A stretch of 64,000 nt of DNA, taken from the NCBI GenBank assembly GCA_017590115.1, contig JAGGNK010008226.1:6647283-6711282 (forward strand), read 5' to 3'. The first letter of the stretch is position 1, and each line of letters opens with the position of its first letter. The stretch comes from Montifringilla adamsi (taxonomy: Eukaryota > Chordata > Aves > Passeriformes > Passeridae). A model generated the notes under the pieces. The model did no database searches. It was not told the origin of the DNA and worked only from the letters and a program-made list of their open reading frames with translations. Shown here piece after piece: positions 34,702-45,757 of this stretch. A program made the translations under genes and the position numbers.

Positions 34702-34936
34702 CATCACAGAGTGACAGAGGGGGTTGGGTTGGAAAGATCTGAAAATTCACCCAGAGCCACCCCTGCCATGGCAGGGACACCTTCCCCTGTCCCAGGTGCT
34801 CCAGCCCCAGTGTCCAGCCTGGCCTTGGGCACTGCCAGGGATCCAGGGGCAGCCCCAGCTGCTCTGGGAATTCCATCCCAGCCCCTCCCCATCCTCCCCG
34901 GGAACAATTCCTCATTCCCAATATCCCATCCAACCC
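34702..34936 (-). repeat. CR1 LINE 3' fragment
   Basis: Antisense: gggggttgggttggaaagat, cccctgccatggcagggaca, tgtccagcctggccttgggc, ending gggaacaattcctcattccc and aatatcccatcc. Confidence 0.93.
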
Positions 34937-35670
34937 TGCCTTTTCTCATTCTCAGGCAAAAGTACACCTGTTAACAAACAATTTGATTTAATTGATAAAA
35001 CATAAGGTGAGGCAGACAAATTGGCTGTTCTGGTTTCTGTTTCGATTACTCTGAGTTTTTTTTCCCCTAGTCTGCTGCTCAGTGCATGCAATACCTACGA
35101 ATTGTTCCTAAGAAAAAGATAAAATGAGTAAAAATCCCTACAAACAGTTAAAATATTAAACATCTGTTTGTATCTTCCGAGCTCTTTCATGTGCTGTGCA
35201 GTGGCAGCTGTGAGTTCAAGGGGAATTGGGAAGAGCCAGTGTTTCATGAGTGGCTACCAAGAATTTACTGCAGGGAAAAAATGCTAATTAGGGGTTTTGT
35301 TTAATTTTTAAGCAGTGGAGTGAAAATTAAACCCAAACAACTCCAGCATGGCTGAGGAGGAGGATGAGAAAGTGCTCAACAGAAGATGGGGATAAAGGGA
35401 TTAGAGGAACCAAAAGGTTTCTATAAAATGTTGGAAGGAGCTTATGAATCTCTACTTCTGGTCTAGTTTCCCCAGTTTATCAACATTTCATGTCTCTGTC
35501 TTATTTTAAATCAGTTTAAAAGTTTAATTTTTGCCGAGTTTCAGCTCAGGTGTCACAGCAAATGGTGAAACCCAAGCCACCTCCTTGTGGATGATTCTCA
35601 CAATCTTTGCATCACCTTTAAACTCTTTAATTGTGTTAATTTGGGCTCTTTTTTTTTGTTTTCTTTTTAG

Positions 35671-35741
35671 GGTGCAGCACTTAAATACTTGCCAGCAATT
35701 GTCAATGATGTGAAATTAGTGTTTGATCCAAAGGAACTCAG
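35671..35741 (+). CDS. DOCK1: DOCK1 exon, helical region (GAALKYLPAIVNDVKLVFD...)
   Basis: The exon is 71 bp, acceptor ttttctttttag, donor CTCAG|gtgagt. It encodes GAALKYLPAIVNDVKLVFDP then KEL and ends two bases into a Ser codon. Third positions are A/T rich (about 7 of 23 G/C), in sharp contrast with the next exon. Confidence 0.97.
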
Positions 35742-37363
35742 GTGAGTAGAGTTAATTAAGTGTGGAGTGCTAATTTTATTTTATAATGATATATATAAAA
35801 TATGCACAAAAATACATGAAATACATGTAATATATATAAGCATAAAAACATACACTGCACATTTCATTTCTACATGTTACTATTACATATAAAGATACAA
35901 AAATATATAAAAATATAGAAATATATACTGAGACAGTGAAATATGGATCGCCTGAGAAGTTTTATCACTTTGTCTTTATTGCATTTTTTTTGTTCCTTGC
36001 AGGTATTTTTAAGGCTTACACAAAGAGCCTGTTTTTTAAAAATGATGTCTAACAAATACCTGACAAACTTTGCAGTACAAACCATTAGCAAGAGTTATTC
36101 ATCAGGCAACTGCCATCAAAACTCTTAAGCTGGACCACGATGCTTCACTCTTGGAAGTTTAAATTTCCTGTAAATAATAAAAGAATAAATAATTCAGTGA
36201 TTCAGTTGCCGGATCGATGTCTCAGTAGGTCATAAACATGGCAGTGTTGTTAGTAAATAAAAAGGACAATAACAGGATATTTAAGAAAAAAAACAGTGGA
36301 AAAACCAAAAAAAACCCGGTATTTCAGCAGAACTTTAGCTTAAAGAGAAAAATGAAATTTTATTTTTTGTGGTGCTGTAACAAACTGAAAAAAACCATTT
36401 AAAATCTGATTTTACTGCACAAATCCTTCTAAATTTTGTCTGGCTTTATTTTTATGGTCTTGATGTGTCAGAAGGAGGAGAAGAGATAAAGCAGGGGTAA
36501 AATAAACAAATATAATCTTAGTCCAATGTTCCAGTGGCCTGAGGAGCCTGGAATTTACTTTCTGCTTGCCTAGGGACTGTGAATTGTTTTGCATCTACAC
36601 TTCCCTGGGCTTAGGAAATCTGAATTGTAGAGTTTCTGGACTAAATAATAATTTTGGTATGTGACAGCAAAATTGCTGGGAAAAGAGAAAGGAAAATGCA
36701 GGACCTGGCCTGTTTCAGCCCAAATATTACATTTTTTCTACGGTAGTAACAGTAGAAATTGCAGTTAAATACTGGGAGTATTTAAATTGAGGTTGACTTA
36801 AATCTCAATAGGAAAAGCAAAGAACCCAAGATTTTAGGAGGGGATGGAAAATTATTGAAGGGTCTTGACAATACTAGGTGAGAGCTCAGCTGATGAGTGT
36901 GATGGTACCTTATCCTAAAATGTCAATTTTTGGAGTTTTTTAATTATTAATTTTTGTGTTGGTAGCTTACAGTGTTAATTATCACCTTATTTTTGGCATC
37001 CATAATCATGAACATGCTGATTGATGTGAAGCACAGGCAAGAAAAACTTGGAACCTAAAACCTTAAATGAAACATGGACAAAGAATCTAAAACTGAGATA
37101 AAAGGGAGGGGACAAAAGAAATGACATGAAAAACTGAAAAAAATTGTTGAAAACTAGTCATGATTCTCTGGTTGTTTTTTTTTTGATATCTCAAAAAAAA
37201 AAAAAAGAATTTGCTCATCCAAGAGCAGGAAGTTGTGTGTCAGGTTCTTCATGGATGATTGCATCCAGCTGTATTTCCATGGATTTTTAATGGGTTTTTG
37301 GGTGGATTATGTAGTGGATTTTTGCTTTTGTTTAATGGATTTTTGCTCTCCCTGTGTGTGCAG
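35742..37363 (+). other. DOCK1: DOCK1 intron, 1.6 kb
   Basis: Very AT-rich, notably 35780-35935 (TA-rich, low complexity) and A runs near 36290 and 37190-37205. No transposon or gene recognised. Confidence 0.85.
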
Positions 37364-37470
37364 CAAGCTCTTCACCGAGTTCATCCTGAACGTGCCCGTG
37401 AGCCGTTTGACCATCCAGAAGCTCTACTGCCTGATCGAGATCGTGCACAGCGACCTCTTCACCCAGCACG
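37364..37470 (+). CDS. DOCK1: DOCK1 exon, helical region (KLFTEFILNVPVSRLTIQK...)
   Basis: The exon is 107 bp, acceptor cctgtgtgtgcag, donor CACG|gtgagc. It encodes KLFTEFILNVPVSRLTIQKL then YCLIEIVHSDLFTQH. VPVSRL replaces the recalled human VPMGLL. Of 35 full codons 34 end in G or C, far above neighbouring exons, so the antisense strand is also open by chance. Confidence 0.97.
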
Positions 37471-37587
37471 GTGAGCAGGCAGAATCCCAGCCTTTGCTCC
37501 CTGTCCCTGTCCCCTGCCTGCTCCCTCCTGCCGTCCCTGTGGAGCCTGGGACACACTGAGGGTGTTCCATTGGAAGGACGAGATGGA

Positions 37588-37652
37588 AAATCAAAACCCA
37601 AGAGTGGTTAGGGTGGGAAGGGACCTTCGAGCCCATCCAGTGCTGCCCTTGG
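37588..37652 (-). repeat. CR1 LINE 3' end
   Basis: Agagtggttagggtgggaag, ggaccttcgagcccatccag: short antisense CR1 terminus directly before the LTR block. Confidence 0.7.
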
Positions 37653-37695
37653 CTTGGTGGGCACCTATCATTGTCACCACTAACAATGGAGGGAT

Positions 37696-38262
37696 TGCTC
37701 GTTTTTGGGTTCCTTTTTCCTCCTCTGTGGAGGCTGGGATTGAAGGGACTTGAGAGGACAGTTCACATAAAGACTCACGTGTTTATTTCTCGTCAGTGTT
37801 ACAGTCTCACAGCAGTGAGTTCTGCAGTATTTCACTAACAATTACAAAATGGCCAACTATCTCTTGTTACAAGGTCTTTTAAGGATAAACTGTCCAATTA
37901 AGAAATGACACCTACATTATTTTCACTTTTAACCTAATAACTGAACACTAGAACGCTGCATTGCACTTTTCTGTCCAATTACAAAATGCCACCCAAACCC
38001 ATGGAGAAGGTGAAGAGGAAGGACCAGCCTCTGCCCTAAAACCTCCACCTTGCCCCTTATATATTGCTATATTTGAAAACCCCAAACTCCAGGTTTTCCA
38101 CTCTGTGATGTTCCACACTTATACTCAACTCCACACCCACAATCCCAGTGCTGTCAGTCAATTTTGGAAGCCTTCTCCACGGCCTCAGGTCAATGCAGTG
38201 TTCTCGTGGGGGTCAGTGCCTGGCAGCACAGAAAGTCTAAAATTCCCAGCATCCAGAACTCG
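37696..38262 (-). mobile_element. LTR, same family as 29577-30202, inverted
   Basis: On - this reads ttctggatgctgggaatttt, gtgctgccaggcactgaccc, ggccgtggagaag, gcactgggattgtgggtgtg, a TATA box (gcaatatataagg), then R-U5 with AATAAA (near 37774-37779) and ccttcaatcccagcctccac. G content is normal throughout. It has no attached internal region, and its U3 end abuts another LTR. It serves as the unedited comparator for the other copy. Confidence 0.88.
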
Positions 38263-38720
38263 AAGAAGGGATGGGACTATTTTCAGGCTAAGAACGATTT
38301 ATTGCTCAGACAAACACCAGTCTCAGAGGCTGTGAGATTTTAGAGGGGCAAGCATTCGGCCACAGCTCAAGAGCAGTCACAAGTTCTTTGTTACAAGGCA
38401 ATACAGAACTCTCTAACCCAATGGACAGTTGCCACAGGGTTTATTTTGCTTTTCTCACCCATCACCTTTACTCACTCCTGCTGCACTGAGGATGCTTTTG
38501 TCCAATGGGCTTCTAACTCACAGGCACACATCTGCTTCTGTTGTAACTTCTAAACTCTCAGTAATTCCATACAACCCCACCCCTGCACTATAAACCCTTC
38601 ACCATCTTACCAGTGCAGTTTCTCACTTACTTAAGGCATATTCTTACTTACAGCTATAGAAACACAAGTTGATGATTTTTCTGCTTAATATCTGCGGATT
38701 GTATTTTTACATCAATCCAA
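38263..38720 (-). mobile_element. Second LTR, related family, abutting the first
   Basis: On - the end reads ccttgtaacaaagaacttgt, ctgctcttgagctgtggccg, cctctgagactggtgtttgt, then gagcaataaatcgttcttag (AATAAA) and stops at about 38263, where the other LTR begins. The order of U3, poly(A) signal and R-U5 fits an LTR. The right boundary is uncertain. Confidence 0.6.
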
Positions 38721-40333
38721 GCTTCTTCCAAGGCTGCAGATCAAACCCTTCAGTGTCTGTGGGAATTCGTTTTTCCAATTCCCTCAAGCACCTTCAACTA
38801 TCCCATTCTGCTCCAATCCCATCCAGCCTGGCCTTGGGCATGAGGAAAATCCTAATTGACACTGCAGGTTACAAATGGTGAAGAAGTGAAAGTGCAAAAT
38901 TACAAAAACCTTGGGATTTGTTATTTTAAAAAGGCACAAAGCAGCCAGGTTATTGGGCTCTGTTGTAACTTTGTGTTGGGGTTTATCAAAACTCATCAAT
39001 GCAGCTTTTGTGAACTCATGTGGGGGGAATGGAGGTTTTGGATGTCGTCTGTGCCTTGAAGCTGTTCCCTGGCTGAAGGAAAGCAGAAACCTTTCAAAGG
39101 GTGCTGTTCATCCATGCCTTGTTATTTTCTGCTTTCCCATTAATGGGCCAGTGAAAGATAAGCTCAGGCACTTGTCCTACAGATTTCCTCCTTGGAGGTG
39201 AAACACTTGATTCTTTTTCAGGCTGGCTGCAGGTTAAACTGACCCCAGCAAAGTGTTTGTGTGCTGTCAGGGAAGGTAATGAGGGAGCAAATAGGCACTG
39301 CTTCAGTGGGAAAGGAGATTTGGAAGGATTCTGCTCTCAGATTACAAAAGCTGAGACTGCTGAGTGCTGATAAAACAAATTTTTCTGGTTCCGGTTTAAA
39401 AAATCTTGGTGTTTTGGCATTGTGATGGTTTATACCACTCTTACAATCTCTGAAAAACAATTAACCACCTGTGTCACCATGTACAGAAATTTGGTGGAAA
39501 CATCAAGTCCAGACTTTATCTTCACTTCTGAAATGATTTGAAATCATTCAGCCCTGAAGTGCTGGATTTTCAAGAAGTGAAAGGAGGAATGCAAGTGCAG
39601 TTGCTGGTGTTGGGGCCTGGGTAAAATGGTGTCCCCAAGAATAATTTAATGTTTCCTGGCTAGAGCTGTGCTCTAATCAGTGTTACTCATTTGCTTCATT
39701 CATTCTCAGCTCATAATCATTTTCTCTTCTCCTGGCTGCTCTCAGGTTGCCGGGACTTTGGGACAGAAGTCAGTACTGTCAGGGATCATCCTTTACTCTC
39801 CTTGGGAGCTAGAAATGGAGATAACTCAGCTAAAACAAGAAACTGAGTGTGAAACACACTCCTGAGAAAGGCTATGGTGCATTTATCATATTAATCTTTG
39901 CCCTCCCTTATTGAAGCAGTTCCATTTTCAGAGGGAGAGGTAGGAATTGTGTGTGGCTGGTTTGTTTTATAAACCTGACTCCCAAACTCAGCCCTTCAGG
40001 GTGCAGGGAATGGTGCAGTCCAACATTATTGAGCTGCTGAGAAATCCAAATGGATCTGTGCTAATGGGAGGGTGATTAATCAGGGCCCAGGGCAGGTTTG
40101 CTGACAGATCAGTGCTGCTTAATGGCTCTGAGATCTTATCAGGAGGCTCCTCAGCTGGGTTTTCCTGTCACTGCCTGTTAGGAATGTCCTAAATCCAGCA
40201 GCCTTTGGTTGGGCTGAGGTGAGGATTCCAGGCACCTGCACTGACCCAAACCACTCTGGGGTTCCCATGGGTGTTTGGGGGTTTTTATTCAGTAAACCAA
40301 GTGTGGCCTTAAAAGTTTCTCTTGCCATTGATG

Positions 40334-40690
40334 TCACAGAATCCCAGACTGGGTGGGGTTGGGAGGGACCTTAAATCCCACCCCAGCCATGGCAGGGACA
40401 CCTCCCACTGTCCCAGGCTGCTCCAACCCCAGTGTCCAACCTGGCCTTGGGCGCTGCCAGGGACAGCCACAGCTGCTGTGGGAATTCCATCCCAGCCAGG
40501 AATTCCTTCCCAATCTCCCATCCATCCCTGCCCTCTGGCAGTGGGAGCCATTCCCTGTGCCCTGTCCCTCCATCCCTTGTCCCCAGTCCCTCTGCAGCTC
40601 TCCTGAATCCCCTCCAGGCCCTGGCAGGGCTCTGAGCTCTCCCTGGAGCTGCTCCTCTCCAGGTGAGCACCCCCAGCTCTCCCAGCCTTT
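40334..40690 (-). repeat. CR1 LINE 3' fragment
   Basis: Antisense CR1: cacagaatcccagactgggt, catggcagggacacctccca, ccctgccctctggcagtggg, to ctcccagcctttcctca. It is long enough to include sequence upstream of the usual 3' tail. Confidence 0.92.
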
Positions 40691-40695
40691 CCTCA

Positions 40696-40830
40696 CAGAA
40701 TTCACAGAATCACTGGGTTGGAAGAGACCTTCAAGACCATGGAGTCCAGCCCAGCCCCAGCAGCTCAACTGAACCCTGGCACCCAGTGCCACATCCAGGC
40801 TTTGTTAAAGGGGAGAGGGGCTCCATCCCT
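40696..40830 (-). repeat. Second CR1 fragment, adjacent
   Basis: Cacagaatcactgggttgga, agagaccttcaagaccatgg, agtccagcccagccccagca. It has its own 3' end directly after the previous copy, so these are two insertions in tandem orientation. Confidence 0.8.
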
Positions 40831-41434
40831 CTCATCTTCTCACTATAATTCTTCATTCTGATCATTCTCTGAAGTTTCGTAAACATTCAAATTCACCAGA
40901 AAAGAAATCAAACCTCTATCCACAGCCTTTTTAAAATTTAGATTTTCCCGTCCCTCACTCTGTGGGTTGGAGTTCATGACTAAAATGTTGTTGGCTGCCC
41001 CTCCTCCTTCTCACTGATTCAGGAATTTTAAACTGATAGGGAATACTTCCATATCAGCTGTCAACTAATCCTGGATCCTGTTGCAAAAATGAGATTTTCT
41101 TTTCTAAAAGCAATATGCACTACAGGATTGTGGACTTAGGGAAGGCTGGCAAATGCACAGAAAATTTCATCAGCCTTTTTCTGGTGGAGAAAAAAGGCTC
41201 TAATTCTGTGCCTTGAGAGGTCAAGGAAGATTTATTTATGTCTCCAGAGGAATTAAAATTCAAAATACATGAATTTGTGAGGCTTGAAGGATTTGGGGGT
41301 GAGAGGGGAGTGTGTGAAGCAGTTTGCTGAAGCATTTTGATTTAGTGATGTTGTTAAGTGTTGGATGATTCACTGGGAAGTCTGGAGAGTTTGGGACCTT
41401 GGATCAGAATGGAGACTGTGGTGGGGTTTGTGTA

Positions 41435-41720
41435 TCTTAAAAAAAAAAGTAATATAATAGTTAAAATAGTAATAGTTTAATAGTAATATAATAGTTTAAA
41501 ACATAGTCAAATTTATTTTGTTGATGTTTATAAACACAAATAGGAACATGTGGTAATTATATAAATAAGTAATGTTTCCATATAGTAAAGTAGAGGTAAA
41601 TTAATATATAAATACTTTGAATGTCTTGAATTGTAAATGAATATATAAAGAAGATTTATCCCTACCACCATACAATAACATAATGTATATAATCTTACAT
41701 ATATAATTTTCACTCCACTA
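41435..41720. repeat. AT-rich low-complexity stretch
   Basis: Contains imperfect repeats of aatagtaatataatagttta followed by TA-rich sequence. No coding or transposon signature. Confidence 0.7.
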
Positions 41721-42639
41721 AAAAATTAAACAAAAAGGCATAAATATAATTTTTCCCTGAGTGTGGAGCAGTTTAATAATAATTTAGTGGATATTTTCAG
41801 TGCTCATGGTTGGGAGTTAAATGAAGTGTCCTGTCCTTGCAAGCATCAAGATTTTGGTTTATGTAAACAGTGATTTGTCTGATTTGTTTTGTCCTATGGA
41901 GATGTTTGGGTTTGCTGTTGCTTTGTTTTCCAAATGACTTCCAGCTGATTGCCAAGTGAGCTGTGGAGCTGCTGGAGTTTGAAAGAGAAAATCCAGGGTT
42001 TTTTCCATGAGGAATTTGAGCCTGTTGAATATTAGTAGACAACACCCAGCATTTTTAGGAGTTCTTACTGTTCAGTTATGACTCAACTCACAGGCTGTGG
42101 AGTGGAAACAAAATTACTGAGCACAGGTTAAGGTTTTTTTTGGCCACATGAACTAAATGAACCATAAAATAAATGGATTTATCAGTGTCCCAGGAAACAA
42201 AACGTTTTTGTTGACACAAATTTATGGTGTGTGCTCACCTTCAGCAGAGCTCATTGAAGGCTTTCCTTGGGTGCTGCTAATTGGTAATTCCAGCTGAGCA
42301 TCCTTTGCTACAGATGAATGTTTGATTCCCTCTGGCATTAAATCACCACGGGCTGGACTTGGCTCTAGAACAGAGGTGGAATTGCATTGTCTGTGATCAC
42401 TGTGCAGCAGATCCTGAGCTGCCTTGGGAGCAGGATCTGGTGTTCTGGACCACAAAGGTTCCCCATTAATCAGGGCTGGGGCTGTTTGTGGCAGGCAGGG
42501 TGATGAGAGTTCGCCTTTGCTCCTCTGAGCTCCCAGAGTGCAGCAGCTCAGTGCTCTTCACAACAGCTCGTAGCAAAGAGGCACTGAAAATCTCATCTTG
42601 GTCTAGGGAGTGTCACCACAGCTCTGGGCTGGTTGGAGC

Positions 42640-43260
42640 ATCACAGAGCCATGGAATGGTTTGAGTTGGAAGGGATCTTAAAGCTCATCCCATCCCACCC
42701 CTGCCATGGTAGGGACACCTTCCACTGTCCCAAGCTGCTCCAGCCAGGCCTTGGGCACTGCCAGGGATCCAGGAGCAGCCACAGCTGCTCTAGGCACCCT
42801 GGATCCCTGCCCACCCTCTCAGGGAACAATTCCTTCCCAATCTCCCATCCATCCCTGCCCTCTGGCAGTGGGAGCCATTCCCTGTGTCCTCTTGCTCCAT
42901 GTCTTGTCCCAGGTCCCTGTCCAGCTCTCCTGGAGTCCCTTTAGGGTCCAGAACAGGCTCTAAGGTCTCCCCAGAACCTTCTCTTCTCTGGGCTGAACAC
43001 TGATCTTTCCTGATCCCCATCTTTCTGCTAAAGGTTCTCACTGCCAAAATATTCAATATTCTCTCCTGTCAGCGAGTTATGCAGGGCCAGAAGATCCCCC
43101 CGAGCCTCCTTTTCTCCTGACTGAGTCCCCCCAGCTCCCTCAGTTGCTCCTCCTCCCCCTTGGGATGATTTTGTGGAGTTCCCAGCCCGTTTTGTTCCCC
43201 CCATGTTTCTCAGCAGCCCCAGGTGGGAGCTGAGGAGCCCTGTCAGCTCCACCCAAGGGA
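42640..43260 (-). repeat. CR1 LINE fragment, ~620 bp
   Basis: Antisense: gccatggaatggtttgagtt, ggaagggatcttaaagctca, cagctctcctggagtcccttt-like, then tctctgggctgaacactgat and ccccagctccctcagttgct. It is the longest CR1 copy in the window and extends into degraded coding sequence. Confidence 0.88.
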
Positions 43261-44061
43261 ACAGTGTTCTGTGCTGGTTGTGTTGTTCCAGACCAAGCAC
43301 TGGGACCAATAATCAGTTTTCCCTTTCTCAGAAATGCAGCTTTACTGCCTCCCCCGTTGATGAGAGCAGCTCCAGCACCGCAGTGGAACTCAGAGGTGAC
43401 TCAGACATTAAACTGATCTTTGCCCCCTCCCTGCCAGTGGGGCTCAGCAGGACCGTGGAACATTCTCAGCCCTCTAATTAGGGGCTTTTAAAGTTATTAG
43501 AGACTGATTCACCTCACAGGCTCTGCAAAGACATGTTCTGTGCCTTTCCTGGAGTGCTCAGCAGCTGGGCTTTGGGCTTCTTCCCCTCCCCTGTGTTTGG
43601 GGACTGTTCACATTACACGACCCCTCTGCCCTGTGGGGTTCTGCTTCTTCTGCTGTTTCCTTTCCATGTTAGTCCAAAATTCAGGGAGTATATCCTGAAG
43701 TTTCCCAAATGCAGAGGCACACGGCTGTGATCAGAGAGCATCTTTGGGGCAGATGTGCAGAGCCAAGCTGTTCACTGGGCTGACATTTATATGGATAATT
43801 AGGAATTAACTTTGACTTGGTGATTCCCTCCATGTAGGAGCAGTCTGAGTACTTGAGCAACGAAGGGGATTTTTTAGTTTTTTAATAGCACTAAATGGTC
43901 AAAAGTCAGAGGCAGAAGTTTTTGAGGTGAGGTGAGGCTTGGGTTGAAAAGCTGGAAGTTAATTTATTTTTCCCGATTTTTTTGTGTCTTATGTAAGCAC
44001 TGAAGCACATCAGCCTGGAGGCCTTGAAAGCTGTGTTTGTAACCTCGTGTTTTGTGTGCAG

Positions 44062-44189
44062 ACTGCAGGGAAATCTTGCTGCCAACAATGACAGACCAGC
44101 TCAAGTATCACTTGGAGAGACAAGAAGATCTGGAGGCTTGCTGCCAGTTGCTGAGTAACATCCTGGAAGTGCTCTACAAGAAAGACGTG
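44062..44189 (+). CDS. DOCK1: DOCK1 exon, helical region (CREILLPTMTDQLKYHLER...)
   Basis: The exon is 128 bp, acceptor tttgtgtgcag, donor GTG|gtgagt. It completes an Asp codon and encodes CREILLPTMTDQLKYHLERQ then EDLEACCQLLSNILEVLYKK and DV. Confidence 0.97.
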
Positions 44190-45661
44190 GTGAGTGTGGG
44201 CTGGCTCTGTGATGAGTAACACTTCACAGAAATTGTTTTAGTAAAGTGAATTAAGCAGGTAACTCCTGAAGCTTTAGATTTTTCTTTTTCTTTTTTATAA
44301 CCCCCTAACCAGCCTTTTCTAACTCTCAGTTCTCCAGTGATGATGTGTTTGTTGTGTGGTATCTCACACGTCACATCCAGCACAGCACTTGTTCTTTCTG
44401 AGGCACATCCAGTACAGCTTTTCTGGTTAGATAGTGAAGAAATAAAGGTCCTTAGGAGTTAAACTTTCCTCATTTACTGTGCCTGGCCTTTTCCAGGTGG
44501 AAAATGTGTTTTGGTGGTTTTTCTTTTCTCCCATGGGCATTTTGGGAAATGTGCATTTGAGTTGTATTGTTGCTGACATGGTTCCCAGACGTGCAGCATG
44601 TGTAATATCCCTTTTTTTGCATAATAGTCTCTTTTCTGCTTTCCCTTGACCTCAACAAACATACAAATATTGTTGCTTTGCCAGAGAGCTGCAGTGATTT
44701 GATGCTCTCCTGAAATTTGGGCTGCTGCTGCTGCCTGAACCTTCAGTGCTATGTAAAATCATACACTAATTCAGCTGGAAAGGACCTCAGGGGTCAGCTA
44801 CTCACATCCCCTCTGGCATCTTATTTAATTGGGGTTTTTTTGGGTTTTGCTCGGGTTTTGTTTGTTTTTGGAAGTAGCTCTGTGTGGCTGCTTCAGAGAG
44901 GGGGTTGTTTTACAGGAGGAATTTGGTTCTGGCTGCTTGGCTGCTCCTGTCTCTCTTTGCTGGCTGCTTTTCTCTCCGTGGTAGGGGCTCACCTGCAGCT
45001 CCACCCTCTCCCAGGCTGATCCTGGCAGCAGGACCAGCTCCTGGGTGAGTTTGTGCTGGTGGTGGGTCATCCTTCAAATAGGCAAATTATTTGTCATCCA
45101 TAAAGTAAAAGATGGGAGCAAAGCTCATCTGTTTCTTTCTCCTTGTGGTGTTTGTGGCTTTGTTTTTTGCCCATCATTATGTGTGAGATTTCTGGATTTG
45201 TCCTTAAAATCTGCTTGGAATAAATATTTCCTTTTAACTCTTTTGAAAGTAGTGGTAGATTGCTTTTGATATTGACTGAAATTGGCAGTTCCTTAATGAA
45301 AGTTTTGCTTTGCTTTTCTCTTCCTTTTAATTGAGCTCTCGCAGAACAGCTCCCCCTCCCCCAGGCTGGTAATGCCTGTGGGGGTTTGGTGTTGGAAAAA
45401 TGTCTTGGGGGAAGAAAATTAATGGGTAACTAAATGTCATGAGCTGCATTTCCATTGACATTGTAACAGCACATTTTAATTTATCAGAAACATGTATTAC
45501 CAAAATATCACTTGGTTAAAGCCATTCCCTCCTTGTGATCAACAGCAAGTGATGTGTTATTTAATTTCCACCAGACAGGTGGGTTGAAAGGCAGCACAAA
45601 TGGTCCAGTTGTGTTGCTGTCTGTTGTTTGTAGCTATCACTGATTTATTCCTCGTCCTCAG
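44190..45661 (+). other. DOCK1: DOCK1 intron, 1.5 kb
   Basis: Mostly unique sequence with a short antisense CR1 end at 44755-44815. No gene recognised. Confidence 0.85.
44755..44815 (-). repeat. Short CR1 3' end
   Basis: Cactaattcagctggaaagg, acctcaggggtcagctactc: antisense CR1 terminus. Confidence 0.6.
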
Positions 45662-45757
45662 GGCCCCACACAACGCCATGTGCAGATCATCATGGAGAAC
45701 CTGCTGAGGACAGTGAACAGAACTGTGATTTCCATGGGACGGGACTCAGAGCTCATT
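45662..45757 (+). CDS. DOCK1: DOCK1 exon, last in window (GPTQRHVQIIMENLLRTVN...)
   Basis: The exon is 96 bp, exactly 32 codons, phase 0. Acceptor ctcgtcctcag, donor ATT|gtaagt. It encodes GPTQRHVQIIMENLLRTVN then RTVISMGRDSELI. The following DOCK1 exon (expected to begin GNFVACM) is not found between here and 64000, so this intron is over 18 kb and contains INSYN2A. Confidence 0.97.

Larger units (their letters stand above)
25129..35670 (+). other. DOCK1: DOCK1 intron, 10.5 kb, repeat-rich
   Basis: Order of contents: CR1 end (25299-25372), 99-bp tandem repeat (26845-27147), LTR (27397-27760), G-depleted LTR-element remnant (29087-30202), 23-bp minisatellite (30694-30787), two-copy duplication (32085-32478), possible conserved block (33850-34215) and CR1 (34702-34936). 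The remaining stretches appear unique. Confidence 0.85.
37471..44061 (+). other. DOCK1: DOCK1 intron, 6.6 kb
   Basis: Contains a CR1 end (37588-37652), two adjoining antisense LTRs (37696-38262 and 38263-about 38720), CR1 copies at 40334-40690, 40696-40830 and 42640-43260, and an AT-rich stretch (41435-41720). The rest appears unique. Confidence 0.85.
592..45757 (+). other. DOCK1: DOCK1 gene, internal part (18 exons)
   Basis: DOCK1 (DOCK180) is a cytoplasmic and membrane-recruited exchange factor that, with ELMO, loads GTP on Rac to drive cell migration, engulfment and myoblast fusion. The 18 exons give about 645 residues that match my recollection of vertebrate DOCK1 closely and without gaps. 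They cover the region before DHR-1, the complete DHR-1 lipid-binding domain and part of the helical (armadillo-like) region after it. Diagnostic strings are [32 protein letters not shown] and DLLGLLKWRSNTSLL. All introns are GT-AG and all codon phases agree across junctions. The N-terminal SH3 and the catalytic DHR-2 domain are outside the window. DOCK5 and DOCK2 are the nearest paralogues, but the wording and the nested INSYN2A gene favour DOCK1. Confidence 0.96.

Noticed and set aside
40334..40792. Open frames of 139-152 codons on both strands
   Set aside because: These are CR1 3' sequences, naturally GC-rich with few stops. The same products appear at every CR1 copy (34702, 42640, 57044).
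592..45757. DOCK5 or DOCK2 instead of DOCK1
   Set aside because: The strings [16 protein letters not shown] and KGHSATGKSMQ and the nested INSYN2A gene fit DOCK1; the paralogues are more diverged in these stretches as far as I recall.
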